64,000 nucleotides of DNA. It comes from Magicicada septendecula. Taxonomy: Eukaryota; Arthropoda; Insecta; Hemiptera; Cicadidae. Of the stretch, positions 32,341 to 44,530 are shown one piece after another; position 1 is the first letter of the stretch; every line of letters begins with the position of its first letter. The stretch is from the NCBI GenBank assembly GCA_034769895.1, contig CM068367.1, positions 120,441,927-120,505,926 of the forward strand, in the 5' to 3' direction. The notes below the pieces were generated by a model. That model made no database searches, was not told the origin of the DNA, and worked only from the letters and a program-made list of their open reading frames with translations. Made by a program: the position numbers and the translations under genes.

Positions 32341-34449
32341 GTAATAATAAATGTACTTCGTTCAACATGGTGAGTTAGTTCTGCAGGTCAGGGAGCATAC
32401 TAGCAGGCTATAAAGAAACCGTGAGGGCAAAGAGGTTTTGAGATTAATAAATTTTTATTTTTTATAAAAACTGTTTTTTTCTATCCGATCTTAGCTCTAT
32501 CGTTTACTGTAAATCTTTTGTTGATGAAGATGCTAGTATGTACCCGAAAGTCTGTAGTTCAAACGAATTAATAATTCATCTTCAATTATCATCGCTTATT
32601 AATCTTTATACTTTTCTTAATCCTTTCCACAACTCCTGGCTAACACTTGTGAAGCAGTCCTGAGTTTGATATTCGATATTTCCGTTTCTAGACGTTGAGT
32701 GGTTCAATCACACATACACATACACACCCGTACTTGTACGTTTTGGTGTAGGCCTACATGAAATCGATATTGGCGGCGATAAATGAAGAAATAAACGCGG
32801 CTAGAAGAGCAGGAGAGATGTACTTAAAAAAACTACAGTCGAAAACTACAGTAACATAAACGTACGCACAAACAACGCTACCGTGTCTATGCCATCCGGA
32901 TCCGGTATCTGGTAGCGCCCATATTGCCAAGTAAATACAGACAGCGTGGCGAGCGAGTGAGCGCTGATTGGTTTTTGTGTTTACTGCCGTTCCCTACAGT
33001 AGTAGTGGTAGTAGCGTATAGTCGCACGCACGCACAGCGGCGCGGCGGCATCGGTCGTTTGCATTCAGTCTCATCCCCCTTGGGAACCCCCCCGCCCCCA
33101 GCCAAACACGGCAAACTGTTGTTAAAGGTATTACTAAGTGAGAGGTTCGTTTTTGCCGTAACTCTATTTTCCGTCTTGTCACGTCCTTTTCATGTCTTTC
33201 TCCATAAAATGTTATTGAAGGAGTGCGATTAGAGTATAAAATCTGCAAGTTTGAGGCTTGACCTTGAGACTATTAGCATAGATACGGCTAGCTAGTAACA
33301 GAAAATGTTATGCAACCGCAACTTTTCGAATCCGCCATATTAACAGTACGTCTAAACGTATATTGCTCGTTTCTGATTTCTGTTGCTCTTTTTACTGTAT
33401 TGGCGCGAAGAGAGTTCTCACGAGGGAAGAAATCTTACATAAGTTCTGCGCATGCGCCACTAATTATTCCAAAACCAAAAACATTATTTCAGTACAACAG
33501 TCCATGTGCCGTGGAAACTGTTGTTTATAAGTTATTATTTTGCGTGATTATTAAGACAATCTGTTAGGCAGGCCTTCGTGACTAACGGTGTAGTGTAGAG
33601 TATTTTACGTCATTAGTAGAGCATAGGCTCGTAATAGGGAACCTCGGACGGAAGTACTGATGTTTGCAGGCTGGGTAGTAGTTTGCTAACGTCACTCTAG
33701 CTTTACCCTTTCCGTGTGCGAGTTCTTATCTTGATATCTTTAAAATACACATTCCTGAGTTATCCTCGTAATAAACCGTTATGTCTAATGGTATTGTTAT
33801 AACTTTAATCTTTCTAGACTCCATTACGTATAGTAACTTGCTTTGATTCTTCACTTTTTTCAATACGTTTAAATTTTCTGTTCAGTTCAACTAGTTCTTG
33901 CCACATCCACATTTTTCTGCGTCAAGATGTGGCTTCTCCTGGCATCCCAGTGTTTCACTTTCACCAATTTCCATGAATATACTACAGAGGACAGAAAATT
34001 AATGACAGGAAAATGAAATGTAAAAGTAATACGTACGAAAAGAATAACAGATACGGATAAAATGAAAAATAAATTGGATGTTTCTTAGATTCAATGTCAA
34101 CAGAAATAATGAAAACGAACACGAAAATTTAATAAAAAAGTAAGTAAGTAAAACTACAAAAATTAAGAATATATGAAACAACAGTATGTCCCGTGATGAT
34201 ATATACTGAAGAAAAGTGTGCTTCACTAAAACAGAAGAAAAAAATCTATATTTGAGTAGATAACAATGAGAAAAACAGTATAGAAGATTCATAAATCAAG
34301 AGATAAGTGAATACTGCAAGTAGCAGACACAGTTAAAATCATAAATTGACAACAATAATTTAGTTGGCGGGAACATACAGATCGAAAGAAAGGAGAAACA
34401 GAGTCGAGAAAGATAATGAAGTAGAAGCCACACAGACGTACGTTTCAGA
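32341..34449. other. non-coding stretch, nothing identified
   Basis: There is no recognised gene or mobile element. The frames around 32887-33248 are G/C-richer (CACGCACGCACAG and CCCCC runs) but carry no domain. Confidence 0.5.
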
Positions 34450-34560
34450 GAAAGTCCGTAAACAAGATGGGAGGATCACATCGTTCAAGACATTAAAATA
34501 ACGTGGGAATAATGGGCTGGAGAAATAAAATGAAAGCGGTGGAAATGCAGGAAGAAAGCA
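34450..34560 (+). pseudogene. possible LINE C-terminal snippet
   Basis: One frame reads TRWEDHIVQDIKITWE, which resembles the 'RWEDDI....G..W...A' tail motif of Jockey/RTE-like LINEs. Only this short match is visible, so the call is weak. The tandem array begins directly after. Confidence 0.35.
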
Positions 34561-34566
34561 GATGAA

Positions 34567-35290
34567 AAAAAAAACCAGCAATCTGTAAAGATACCAACGA
34601 AAAAGGCTGTGGAGGGATTACCACGGCCCCTATTTAGAAGAACTTATACGTCCAGCTCCCTGACACTTAAACGTCCAGTCCCTTTCGTATGTATAACCAA
34701 ATGTATATGTACTTTGGTACCATGCTTCGAAACGTCTGGGCCATATTCCAAAAAAACCAGCAATCTGTAAAGATACCAACGAAAAAGGCTGTGGAGGGAT
34801 TACCACGGCCCCTATTTAGAAGAACTTATACGTCCAGCTCCCTGACACTTAAACGTCCAGTCCCTTTCGTATGTATAACCAAATGTATATGTACTTTGGT
34901 ACCATGCTTCGAAACGTCTGGGCCATATTCCAAAAAAACCAGCAATCTGTAAAGATACCAACGAAAAAGGCTGTGAAGGGATTACCACGGCCCTTATTTA
35001 GAAGAACTTATACGTCCAGCTCCCTGACACTTAAACGTCCAGTCCCTTTCGTATGTATAACCAAATGTATATGTACTTTGGTACCATGCTTCGAAACGTC
35101 TGGGCCATATTCCAAAAAAACCAGCAATCTGTAAAGATACCAACGAAAAAGGCTGTGGAGGGATTACCACGGCCCCTATTTAGAAGAACTTATACGTCCA
35201 GCTCCCTGACACTTAAACGTCCAGTCCCTTTCGTATGTATAACCAAATGTATATGTACTTTGGTACCATGCTTCGAAACGTCTGGGGCAT
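34567..35290. repeat. 182-bp tandem repeat array, four units
   Basis: The word CCAGCAATCTGTAAAGATAC recurs at exactly 182-bp spacing (34575, 34757, 34939, 35121), and the whole unit is nearly identical. Unit 3 differs in at least two bases (GTGAAGGG, CCCTTA). Unit 4 ends at about 35290, where GGGCC becomes GGGGC and homology stops. Overlapping open frames in units 1-3 repeat the same 87-residue peptide because the array is so homogeneous. Since 182 is not a multiple of 3, these are not one coding repeat. Near-identity implies recent amplification or homogenisation. Confidence 0.97.
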
Positions 35291-37330
35291 ATTCAGAAGT
35301 TTATTCTGCATTTCAAAAATCTTCAATACATCTAAGAAGTAAAGTTGCTTTGTGACAAAGCAAATGCGCCTTCATTACAAAGTATCTTCGAGGGCTGCTC
35401 ATGAATTAAACTCCCATTGGCAGATACAGAAAAACTAAAATGTGTTCAAAAGTGTTTTGTTATAGACAAAAGTTACACATACAGCTCCATTATATTTGCG
35501 CCTAATCACAACCGATTAGTGTACTTTACTTATTGTATCGTTGCATCAGTTTTAGAGTCCGTCGTTGAAGAACGGTGCTGCCAAGGTGTCGCCATTAATG
35601 AAATCCTCGTTGGTGCCAAAGTGTTAGGTAGCCACCCAGCCAGACCGTCATCTACTGTAGGTCATGTGCCCGGACTTAGTCGTCCCCGTGTACTCATTTA
35701 GATTCGGTCACGACACTCACGATTGTCTGTCATTACCGTATGTTAACACCCCTGACGTTTTAGACGTCCATGTATCGTCGGTGCCCGTCCTTTCGAGGGA
35801 TGGCCGCGAGTCGGAGCCCACCCGCTAACGTCGTCCTGTCGTACTTTATTAAGATACCCGATGACTTTGGTTTGCGCCACCGTGATATATACAGCTGATG
35901 TAATTCGATCTGTGATAAAACAACGAAAATACATCCCGGGTAACCCTGAAACAGATATACGAAGTCGCAGTAAATTGAGCTTAAAAGGGCTTATAGCAGC
36001 AGCGATAATGTCGGAAGCTACGAAGGATTCTGAAAACGAAATAAGGCAAACGAACAGGCGGCGCGTAGAAAAACAAGAGCGCAGACAGACAACGTGTAAA
36101 TTCAGGGAAAGAAAGTTTCTAACATATGTACACGATAAATCTTAGACAGCCAGATGAAGAAGAAGGGAGTGAAGTTTGTCTATACACAGGATGGAAATAA
36201 CGTTAAAAGTTTGTTGCAGCAGTCTTTCATGCGAGATAAATAGTAGTTTATAGTTGGGAGGGAACGCCGCCTAGCTGCTATTAAAAAAGGTTATAAAAAA
36301 ATACATCAAGCAGTAAAATTTACATTAGGTTCTTGTTGTGTTATTTTTTCTATCGACTCCAAACAGTAGAATCTACTTCTAGCTTCATCTTGTTTTACTG
36401 CGTTGTCAGTATCAGTAGCTTAATACATTAGAACGGTACTCATATGGGAATACCGTATATTTTATATGGAGAAACCCTTACTTTTGTTGCTTATGATTTT
36501 ATAGTAAAATGTTTTTACTATATCACTTTACTGTGCATTAAATTTTCGTTATATGATGTTCTCTAATATTACTGTACTTACTGATAAGAAAATATTTAAA
36601 ATAATAGGAATTGAAAACAAAATATTTAAATGGTTGTTGAACGTGAATTCAAAACGACATTAGAATTCAAATTCAGTTGAAAAACATTTTATAACAGTTA
36701 CAAAAACATCTTCGCAAATTACGAATATTTCTGTAATTAACTATCACTGTTGTTAAAGTCTTTCGAGCTTTTCACCGTCGATGATTAACCTCTGTTTGTT
36801 TTTGTTTTTCGGGTATGGAGCGTGGCTCATCATTGAACGAAGAAAATATTCGTAAGCGGATATCCATGAAGAAACACCCGTCCCCATCTGTTAATCCGTA
36901 ATCGGTTCTTTTTCGGCCAACGGACGCATGCATCTTAGTATGGAGCGTAACATGTTAAACTTCCTTCCATTAAAAATGCCTTTAACTTTAGGCAAGAAAG
37001 ATCAACTAAACTGTTCCAGTCACTATTTTTTCCAGTGCTAGAGTTTTGCTTTCTGTGTCGTTGGGGTAATACAGAATGTTGCAGAGAAATCTTTCTTTAT
37101 ATCTACACAATTAACACCGCACCTACCTGAAAACTAATGAGTATTATTCCTCTCTACACAGACGCTAAAAAAAAATTACATTAGGCCATTTTGGATTAAA
37201 ACATCTTTTTAACTGTTTTACTTCAAAATTAACCACACAAAGTAGGTTTACAGAGCCGGAAGATTTGCAATTATTGTAATTAATTGAATGAAAGCTTTTC
37301 CTTTTTACAGTTTAGAGATTATAATTACCC
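35291..37330. other. non-coding stretch, no gene recognised
   Basis: CGAGGGCTGCTCATGAATTA at about 35390 resembles a mariner-type terminal repeat, but no transposase follows. Two frames (35417-35701 plus and 35861-36145 plus) are unrecognised. The 36200-37280 part is AT-rich without features. Confidence 0.45.
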
Positions 37331-37334
37331 CTCC

Positions 37335-37775
37335 TTTCCTAGCGTGAAGTATCTAGGTTTCACCTCGACAGACTCTCGGTTGGCGGACACATTCCGAACC
37401 AGTAGTCCACAAAAACGGCCATTCCTTTATACTATCTCCGAGCCCTGTCTGCAGCAATTTAATGTCCCGACGCCTAGGCAAACTCATTGTTACCACGTAT
37501 TTGATACCGATGGTTACCTAGGCAATCCAATGTGGGACTACTTGGCAAAGACCCACAAGCGAAAGCTGCAGTCTCTCATGGACTGAGGTTTGCGCTGGGC
37601 CTGCAAAGCTCATTACCTGAGATCCAACCAGAGCATCCGAAACGGCCTAGGTGTACATTTCATGAACGCCACTATACGGACGTTTTCCAGGAAATTCTAC
37701 CTCCGCTGTGCTCGTTTCCAGGGCAATCACCTTATTAGCGCCCTCGGTCAACACCCATCTGTGCCAGGTGAATCA
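37335..37775 (+). pseudogene. Jockey-like LINE RT/C-terminal fragment
   Basis: The plus strand reads SVKYLGFTSTDSRLADTF near 37345 (the 'KYLG..LD..L.W' block after the RT palm) and, in the same frame, NPMWDYLAKTHKRKLQSLMD to a stop at 37586. In the other frame it continues RWACKAHYLRSN, then IRNGLGVHFMNATIRTFSRK, FYLRCARFQGNHLISALGQH. The pattern 'I...LGV......I...S.KFY.RC....N.LI..L' is that of Jockey/I-type LINE C-termini. At least one frameshift; the RT core is missing. The following block to about 38030 may be its 3' untranslated region. Confidence 0.65.
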
Positions 37776-40261
37776 TGACAAAATTACAATTAGGTCTGAT
37801 TGAAATCCCACAGTCGGTGGCAGCGAGGTTGTTCCCAGCGGCGGGAGCCCTTTTGAAGCTCGGAACGCGGCACAAAGGCGGGCAACGGGCTTGCCCGTCT
37901 TTTGCACAGCCTCTGATCATGGGGAGGTTCCAACCACCAAACCGCCGTAAGATCATCCAGCCAGGTTTTGTTTTCATGCAAGTGACGTTTGAATTAACAA
38001 GAGTAGCCACAATACTTTGACCACATGTTGCCGCCGGGGAGAGGGTGTTGTTATAATTAATGCTGACTATAAAGGCTGAAAAAATAAACTGCTCCTGCTC
38101 GGCATTTCCAATTTTTTCTGCGTCACGTTGGCAATACCGTATCAGCGTATCTGAATGCAGATTGTTATCATAAAGTTGAAATTAACTGGATACGATTAAA
38201 CAATTATTGTACTGTAAACCGGATTGGATTAACATAGGATAGTAATCAAAGAACAATTACACAAAATCGATACGGGAGGCAGGTGAATGCGACATCAAAC
38301 AAAGAGCAAACATGTTCAGTACAACGAGCGCTGTCTGGTGATTGCAGCGTAATCTAGACGCACAATAACGAAACCGACAATTAATTCTGGCACAGTAATG
38401 AAATTTACAATGAAACCGCGCGCGCGTGAGCGCGTACATACGCGTACACAATATAATTCGCTACGTTGCGGATTAGATCGCATAATTGGCAACCAACTAG
38501 ACGACGAGCGTTGAAAGCTTCAATCAGTTGGCAACTACGTTGCAATGACGTATTTCTAATCAAGTAACATGTTGGTGATCTCTAAAACTAGTAGGCCTTT
38601 TTTAGTTTCAAACACGACTGATCGAAAAACAGATAAATTTAGATTGCATCTGTTCTAATTTGACTTCTAATAATCTGAGTCTAGTCTTGTTGTAACAGCA
38701 AATTCTACGATTCCAAGTTAGAGGAGCGGGAGGCGTATCATTTTGTTAAAAAACTCTGGGCCCATCTAGACCCGGATGGTAGCACCCGACCTAATAGTAA
38801 TATTAGGGCCCCAGCCTAGGGTAAAAGGTGACAAATGGTCGACGGTTTGCAAGACGGAGGAAGAAAATTCCCAACGGCGGAGAGAGCGGAAGAACCTAGG
38901 AGGTGGGTCTCCGAATAAACCCAGGGCAGGTCATGAGGCTTGAAGGACCACCACCGGACTTTCCTGTAATCGGGTTGGTAGACATACAGGGAGACTTAAG
39001 CACCTTCTATCGTCTGAAAAGATAAAGCCGGACTGAAGTCAAGAATTTTAACAATCATAAACATTCTAAAATAAAACAAAAAAATGTTTGATTATCGGAA
39101 GTAGGCCTACTAGTGTCAGAAGGAGTTTACGATCTTTGTCTGGAAAGCAATTAGAGCTTCTCAAGATCATAGAGGTAGGGTTGACAGAGCTAGACAGCGC
39201 GTCGAAAGGACAAAAGTAGAATTAGTGTTTCATAAAAGTGATATTTGCGCTTACTAGCACAAGTAATAACGAGAGATCGTATCAGAAACGAGAATGGTGG
39301 AGGATGGAGGAGATGACTGCTAAAGTCCAGAAACAGCAACACGAGTGGAGACAGCATGATCTAGAGACGTCGGGAGATCGATTACCGTGGAGGCGTCTCT
39401 ATTTTAGACCACCCGTGGTTTTAGGAACTCCATTGCTGATGGACGGGTGAATTCCAGATATAGTCGCAGAACCGACAACAATCCAAACTTAAAATCGGAA
39501 GAAGAAAAAACGTTCCAAAACAACTCAATGCACAGAAGAAGCTCAAAAATAAACCGCGGGTAGGTCAGTACGGGTAGAATAGGTCGGGCAGCTTGGTTTT
39601 TATATCGTTCATTCGTCATGATGGGGCTGCGGATTCGGCTCACGGTCAAGTCAATCCAACTCCGTCTACTTACTGTTGGGCAATACGGGAATGCAGGGCC
39701 CCACTGAGTAACAACACGACATGAACACGTGAACGCACACGACGCCCGTTTTCTCCAAGCAGCTCGTCAATGCAGACGGGTTTTTTCTTTGGGGGACAGT
39801 GTAGTGTTAGTTTTATCACGGCTAGAGGACGCGGCAGGAGGGTTAGTGCTTGAGAATAGAAGAAGAAAACGAGGAAAAAGGAGAAACTAGTATGAATACT
39901 ATAATTTGTTAGTGATAAGCACATACTAAGGGGAATAAGTACGCTGAATAAGGGGGTTTGTCCTCAATTAAGTAAATAAACAAATAATTTTTTAAACTTG
40001 TTCCCTTCAGTTCAAGAAGTAGGTTAATTTACCTATTCAGATTTCCAAGTCTCTCTCTTTGGCTGTGACTCAAAAACTTTCCGAGACAGCCCGCTTCCAC
40101 GTTTCCTGTGCTTGTTCTCATTGTATTTGGTTTGATGGTGGGTACAAGATCACTGGCTGTACAAATATTCAGCGTCTTTCTGATGCCCGTATTTCGAAGG
40201 TGACTTTTCTTACACTTTTTTTTGGCACCCGCTTCTTCTTCTTTTTCATGTTCTCTTTCCC
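37776..40261. other. non-coding stretch with one dispersed repeat, no gene seen
   Basis: It contains the repeat copy at 38808-38960 and a CG-alternating run near 38418-38450. A frame at 39238-39450 (plus) contains WWRMEEMTAKVQKQQHEWRQ but no recognised domain. Confidence 0.5.
38808..38960. repeat. dispersed repeat, copy 2 (see 13424-13580)
   Basis: AGGGCCCCAGCCTAGGGTAA, then AAGGTGACAAATGGTCGACGGT, GAGGAAGAAAA, CCAACG, and a CCAGGGCAGG...GAGGCT tail follow the same order as copy 1. Confidence 0.5.
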
Positions 40262-41250
40262 TTAAGTGTTGGGCTTTATATATTTCCTGTAGACGTTGTT
40301 TCTGTCTTCTATTTCCTCAATACTATGATGTTTTTCCTTCTGATGATATGCCATTTTTCTGACAGTATCTTTCCATTGCTGCACGGGTCCGTCCCTTTGA
40401 TTTTGTCCGTCTACTTTCAATTCAAAGACGCTTTTGATATATCTTTCACGTTTTATGCGCACTACACGTCCACTTTCTACATTTTTCTGTCACTTCGGTT
40501 TCGTAATATGTCTCTTAAGAGAGTTTTACCAGTTACTCTTCTCAGATATTTAATTTCTGATGCTATCATTTTCTATTAAAACTTGTCTAAGACCGTGCCC
40601 TCATATAACAGATTTGGTTGATAATGGTTTTTATATAGGTAGATAAAATTTTTGATTTTTGTGCTCATATCTCTTTTACCTTTGAAAGTGTTATTTATAC
40701 GACGATATACCTTTGTTATCTTTACTTACGTAAATAATAATGGCTCCCATGTGTACCACCGAAGCAGCTTAGAAGTCAGGCAGGGTAGGCTGCCTTATGC
40801 GAGCCGTACGGCATACAAGGAAGCCAGTGTGGCCAGCACTACGCTTCAGCCGCCTATTATTATCCCCAGGATGTTATCCCAGCTACTCATTTTCAACAGG
40901 CTGAGTCGAACTGGGGCTGGAAAACGCACTTTGATATTTATTAATTACGTAATAATTAAATATTTACATTTAAATATTTATATTAAATTAATATTTAATT
41001 TCCTCATCCATTTTTTCGTCTTTAGGTATTGTGACTCCCAAATATTCATATTTGTCTACATACGTATTTTAGTTGATGTTTGCGAGTCGTTACTGGCTGT
41101 TCTGCCAATTCCTTATTAACGTGAATTATTTTCATTTCGTTTTAGGGAATTTATATTCATTCGTTTTGCTTAACGAATTCCTTCCAATTTCTCCCATTCA
41201 TTCAATCATTCCAAATGTTAATGTTGTTCTGGAGCTGTCTTTCGTTTGTT
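40262..41250 (-). pseudogene. LINE RT/C-terminal remnant interrupted by a SINE
   Basis: From about 41060 the minus strand reads NTYVDKYEYLGVTIPKDEKM and then DEEIKY. After the SINE (40734-40944) it resumes STKIKNFIYLYKNHYQPNLL near 40660 and, in another frame, RIKRERYIKSVFELKVDGQN, then PVQQWKDTVRKMAYHQKEKH to 40262. These are the 'YLGV.I..D..MD.EI', 'YK....P.LLY', 'R.IK.VFE' and 'W.D.VRK' blocks of a LINE tail. Several stops and shifts are present. Confidence 0.75.
40734..40944 (-). mobile_element. tRNA-derived SINE, 5'-truncated copy
   Basis: About 190 bp closely match the 3' two-thirds of the SINE at 43170-43458 (shared GAGCCGTACGGCATACAAGG and GTGTGGCCAGCACTACGCTT). Read on the minus strand it lacks the tRNA-like head and ends in an ATT-rich tail. 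TTACGTAA flanks both sides (40726-40733 and 40945-40952). It sits inside the LINE remnant 40262-41250. Confidence 0.8.
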
Positions 41251-41499
41251 AGAATGGATATATTAAGTGTTATGATATGGTATCAGAACAATCCTTGATA
41301 TACGGAACGACACACGTGTTAACATATTCTTCGTACACAAAGAGTCGGTTCTATAACATTACCCTATAGAATTTCAAATCGTTTTCTTGTACGTCATTTC
41401 CTTCGCGTTTCTAATCGTACCGCAATCTAAACATAATTCTGCTTTACATCTTTATTGGTATCAAAGTCAAATAAATAGGCTATATGAGTTTATGGAATT

Positions 41500-41720
41500 G
41501 TCACCTACTGTGGAACATGATTACCTACATTTTTTGACCTAATAAGATATTTATTCTCGAAAGCCATTGCCTTAATATTGTTAACAGAAATGTTAAAAAA
41601 ATTTGGGAAGCTGGCTCACTCCGATCGTGCTCATACCCCGATATCGTAATCATCAGCATATAACAATATGCTTCTTTGTACTTTGTTGTTATGAAATACT
41701 GTATTCCATTTTATACTATA
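41500..41720 (-). pseudogene. LINE RT fragment with YADD motif
   Basis: The minus strand reads LYADDYDIGV and then a stop near 41630-41665, keeping the RT YADD box. In the same direction, at about 41575-41520, comes IKAMAFENKYLIRSKN, matching 'K.MAF.GK.P.R.KI' after the palm of many LINE RTs. It may belong to the same element as 40262-41250, with diverged sequence in between. Confidence 0.55.
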
Positions 41721-42778
41721 TTATTGCAAGTTAAAATAACTTAACGAAATATTACCAGTTACGTATAAAGATGTAAAGAAAATTGGGAACGTTAGGCAAA
41801 CCTTGTCAAAAGGGGTTAAAACGAGACGAGTTGGAAAGTAAAACATTTCATGCACCGACAAATATTTACCAGTGTTGGTACGAGAAAGCAAATGAAAACT
41901 GATAAAACACCCCTTGTGTACGTCATACGAGGAACAGTTATGCAGACGGCGAACAAATTATGCGTGTGAGAAGTTTCCGCGTACGCCAGACTGGAGCAAA
42001 TATTTGTTATTCGACAAACAAATGTACATTTCAGAAATGTAAGATACTCTGCCATTCCACAGGCTACGGGCTCGTACTTGTGTTTGTATATACGTGTACG
42101 CGTGTATTTAACAAAACACTGAACAAACAAACAAACTTTATTGGAATCAGTGTTTCGTTCCTGTTCGCACTTTTTTTAACACCATATTAAAATTTTAAAA
42201 TATTGTGTCGTACTGTTCGGTAATTTCCCGAGACATCTGGCACTTTACAAAGGCTGCGCCATTGTGTTATAGCGATGTGAGACTAGCGTCAATAACAATC
42301 TTCACACTTTGATTATAATAAATTTTCTATCCTAAAAGAGGCGTCCATTACGCGAAACAAACAATAAATAAATAATGACAGTCACTGAGTCGGCAAAATT
42401 ACAAGACCACAGTAATAATAAATAACTATACTTAGGTAACACTCGCTAAATACGATGAGAGGTAATCGGTGCAAAACTATTCGCTGACTACTACCTCTCT
42501 GACTGTCGCTCTCTGTTATGTAGGAACAGCCTAGGCACATGTAACTTAAATAAAGGTTACAAAGTATTAGACACTTCTAATTGGGGAGGGGTTCACGAAC
42601 ATGTACGCCTATGCTTGTTTGTACTACGCGATGCTCGAACATTTTGCCTAATCGTGTAAAGTTCCCAACCAGTGGTACGCGGAGGGATACAAGGTGGTAG
42701 GCAGGAAGACCTGATTATAACCACTATTACAATTTTGTTGTTTTTTCGTATCGGCCATCTAAGGACCACATGCCAATT
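41721..42778. other. non-coding stretch, nothing identified
   Basis: No gene, RNA or mobile element is supportable. The frames are short and without motifs. Confidence 0.5.
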
Positions 42779-43110
42779 TCAATTCTTTACTCTTTGTTTT
42801 TTTCTTTTATTCCAATATTCTTTCATCTTCTCACTGTGTCTCTTCTTCCTGTCTTCAGTCCACTTTGACCTTGCATTTTTCTCTCTCCTACCCTGGACTC
42901 CCTCCATTTTTAACACTTTTGCCCCAAAAACGTCTCCTTCAATCGCTTCTTCTGCGTGTTTATTATTTTTTTCTAAACCCTTTTGGACTTCTTTAATGCA
43001 ACTTGATGTTGACTTCTTCCCCCACAGATATTTGAAGATTTGCTTTGTCAACCTATTGTCGTCCATTCTATATAAACGTCCAAAAAATAATAGTCTTCTT
43101 TTTCTCATTG
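42779..43110 (-). pseudogene. LINE C-terminal fragment
   Basis: A 109-codon minus-strand frame starts RKRRLLFFGRLYRMDDNRLT, then KQIFKYLWGKKSTSSCIKEV. This is the 'RRL.FFGHL.RM...RLTK.IF.Y' block of a LINE tail. The rest of the frame is lysine- and arginine-rich. There is no RT core. A SINE (43170-43458) lies just upstream in minus orientation. Confidence 0.7.
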
Positions 43111-43169
43111 TTTCTGTTTTTTTTTTTTGTATACTTTGATATATTTCATCATTACTTCTTAACTAATAC

Positions 43170-43458
43170 AATAATATAATAATGGCTCCCATGTATACCA
43201 CCGAAGTAGCTTAGGAGTAGCAGGGTAGGCTACCTAATGTGAGCCGTACGGCATACAAGGAAGGCAGTGTGGCCAGCACTACGCTTCAGCCGCCCATTAT
43301 TATCCCCAGGATGTTATCCCAGGTACTCATTTTCAACAGGCTGAGTCAACCTGGGGGCTGAAAAACGCACCTTGATTTTATGGTGCGGGGCCGGGAATTG
43401 AACCCGGGACCTCTAGATTAGTAGCCAGGTGCCATACCCACTGGTCTACTGAGCCGCC
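43170..43458 (-). mobile_element. tRNA-derived SINE with 10-bp TSD
   Basis: The minus strand starts GGCGGCTCAGTAGACCAGTG at 43458 and includes a B-box-like GGTTCAATTCC, giving a tRNA-like head of about 75 nt. A body shared with 40734-40944 follows, then an ATT-rich tail at 43170-43185. TAACTAATAC flanks both ends (43160-43169 and 43459-43468). The Pol III A and B boxes are the promoter. The head does not fold with a matching acceptor stem as a normal tRNA, so it is not called as one. Confidence 0.88.
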
Positions 43459-43981
43459 TAACTAATACGATTTTATTATTTAAAATAACAGTAGACTAGA
43501 ACAGGTCAGTAGACTAGAACTGGGTTCTGTTTTCATAGAGTTTTCTCTATATAATTACACATTATGCCTAATGGATAACATAGGTTGCACAACTTCTAAA
43601 CAACATCAGTGGTACAAAAAGAAACTGTTATTAAATTATTATCTGAATTTCTACTTACATGTAAGTCAACAATTCCTATTGATTACACAATAATTCAATA
43701 AGCGACAGAATATTCAGAAATCACAAACTTCTGTAATAACTGAACAAGTCAGCAATCACGGTATATAGTAAACAGTAACAGCACTATCCACAACGCCTGC
43801 ATTGCAACAACTCGGCAATGCACACAACTTAGTTGCAGCTGCACTGTAGCCAATCGTCCCTGTTGCCTGTATCAGTTGACCAGGTATTTAATTTCATCTC
43901 TCTAGTTTATAATTTCTACCAATGTATGAATACATTGAACATTGATGTACAACGTTTTACGATGTCTACTGAACCCTAGCC

Positions 43982-43985
<4 letters not shown>

Positions 43986-44029
<44 letters not shown>
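43986..44029. repeat. (CT)22 microsatellite
   Basis: Uninterrupted; it directly abuts the tail of a minus-strand LINE. Confidence 0.96.
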
Positions 44030-44032
<3 letters not shown>

Positions 44033-44530
44033 TCCTTGTGACACCTCATCTCCAGCTTCTACTCGCTCCACCTCCGTTTTCTCCGTCTTTTGGTGTCCAA
44101 TTGAAAATTTGTTTAGGTAACAGCTCGTCTGTCATTCCCTGTACTCGACCTGACCATATCAATTGCTTGGTTCAATTACGACTACTCTTGTACGAGTTAT
44201 TTCAGTAATTTGTGTTAACCTTTAATTTATTATTTTTTTCCTTCTTGATTTTACCTCTACCACCATCCAGAAACATATTATCCTTTTTGAATTTGTACTC
44301 CACGCCTCACTTCCATACGTTATATACTTCTTACAACGGTGTTGTAAATTCTTTACTAATTTCCTTTTAATACTTTTCGATACCACAGTAAGCTCACATC
44401 TCTCAAATCGCTTTTAAATCTTGGACGTTTTGTTCCTAATTGGTTCACTCAACTTTCTGTCTTGTGTTAGTTTTTTCTCAAATACTTATATTCATTACAA
44501 TGTTGAACGCTCTGTCTGGCCACCACATTA
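44030..44530 (-). pseudogene. LINE C-terminal remnant
   Basis: Across frames the minus strand gives HCNEYKYLRKN near 44490, KNLQHRCKKYITYGSEAW near 44340-44290, and TKQLIWSGRVQGMTDELLPK, then QIFNWTPKDGENGG at 44170-44080. These correspond to 'YKYLG', 'YGSEAW', 'QL.W.G.VQ.M.DE..PKQI..WTP.G...R' of the LINE tail. Many breaks; ancient. Confidence 0.6.

Noticed and set aside
34567..35290. CRISPR-like array
   Set aside because: Units are contiguous and nearly identical over 182 bp with no distinct spacers; the context is eukaryotic.
34689..35355. Three similar 87-100 residue proteins in a row
   Set aside because: They are the same peptide read from successive 182-bp satellite units. The unit length is not a multiple of 3 and the peptide has no recognised domain.
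35385..35410. Mariner left terminal repeat (CGAGGGCTGCTCATG)
   Set aside because: Only a short resemblance. No matching right end and no transposase were found, so it is not annotated as an element.
43384..43458. tRNA gene on the minus strand
   Set aside because: A and B boxes are present, but the 5' end does not pair with the 3' end as an acceptor stem, and the sequence continues into a repeated SINE body with TSDs.
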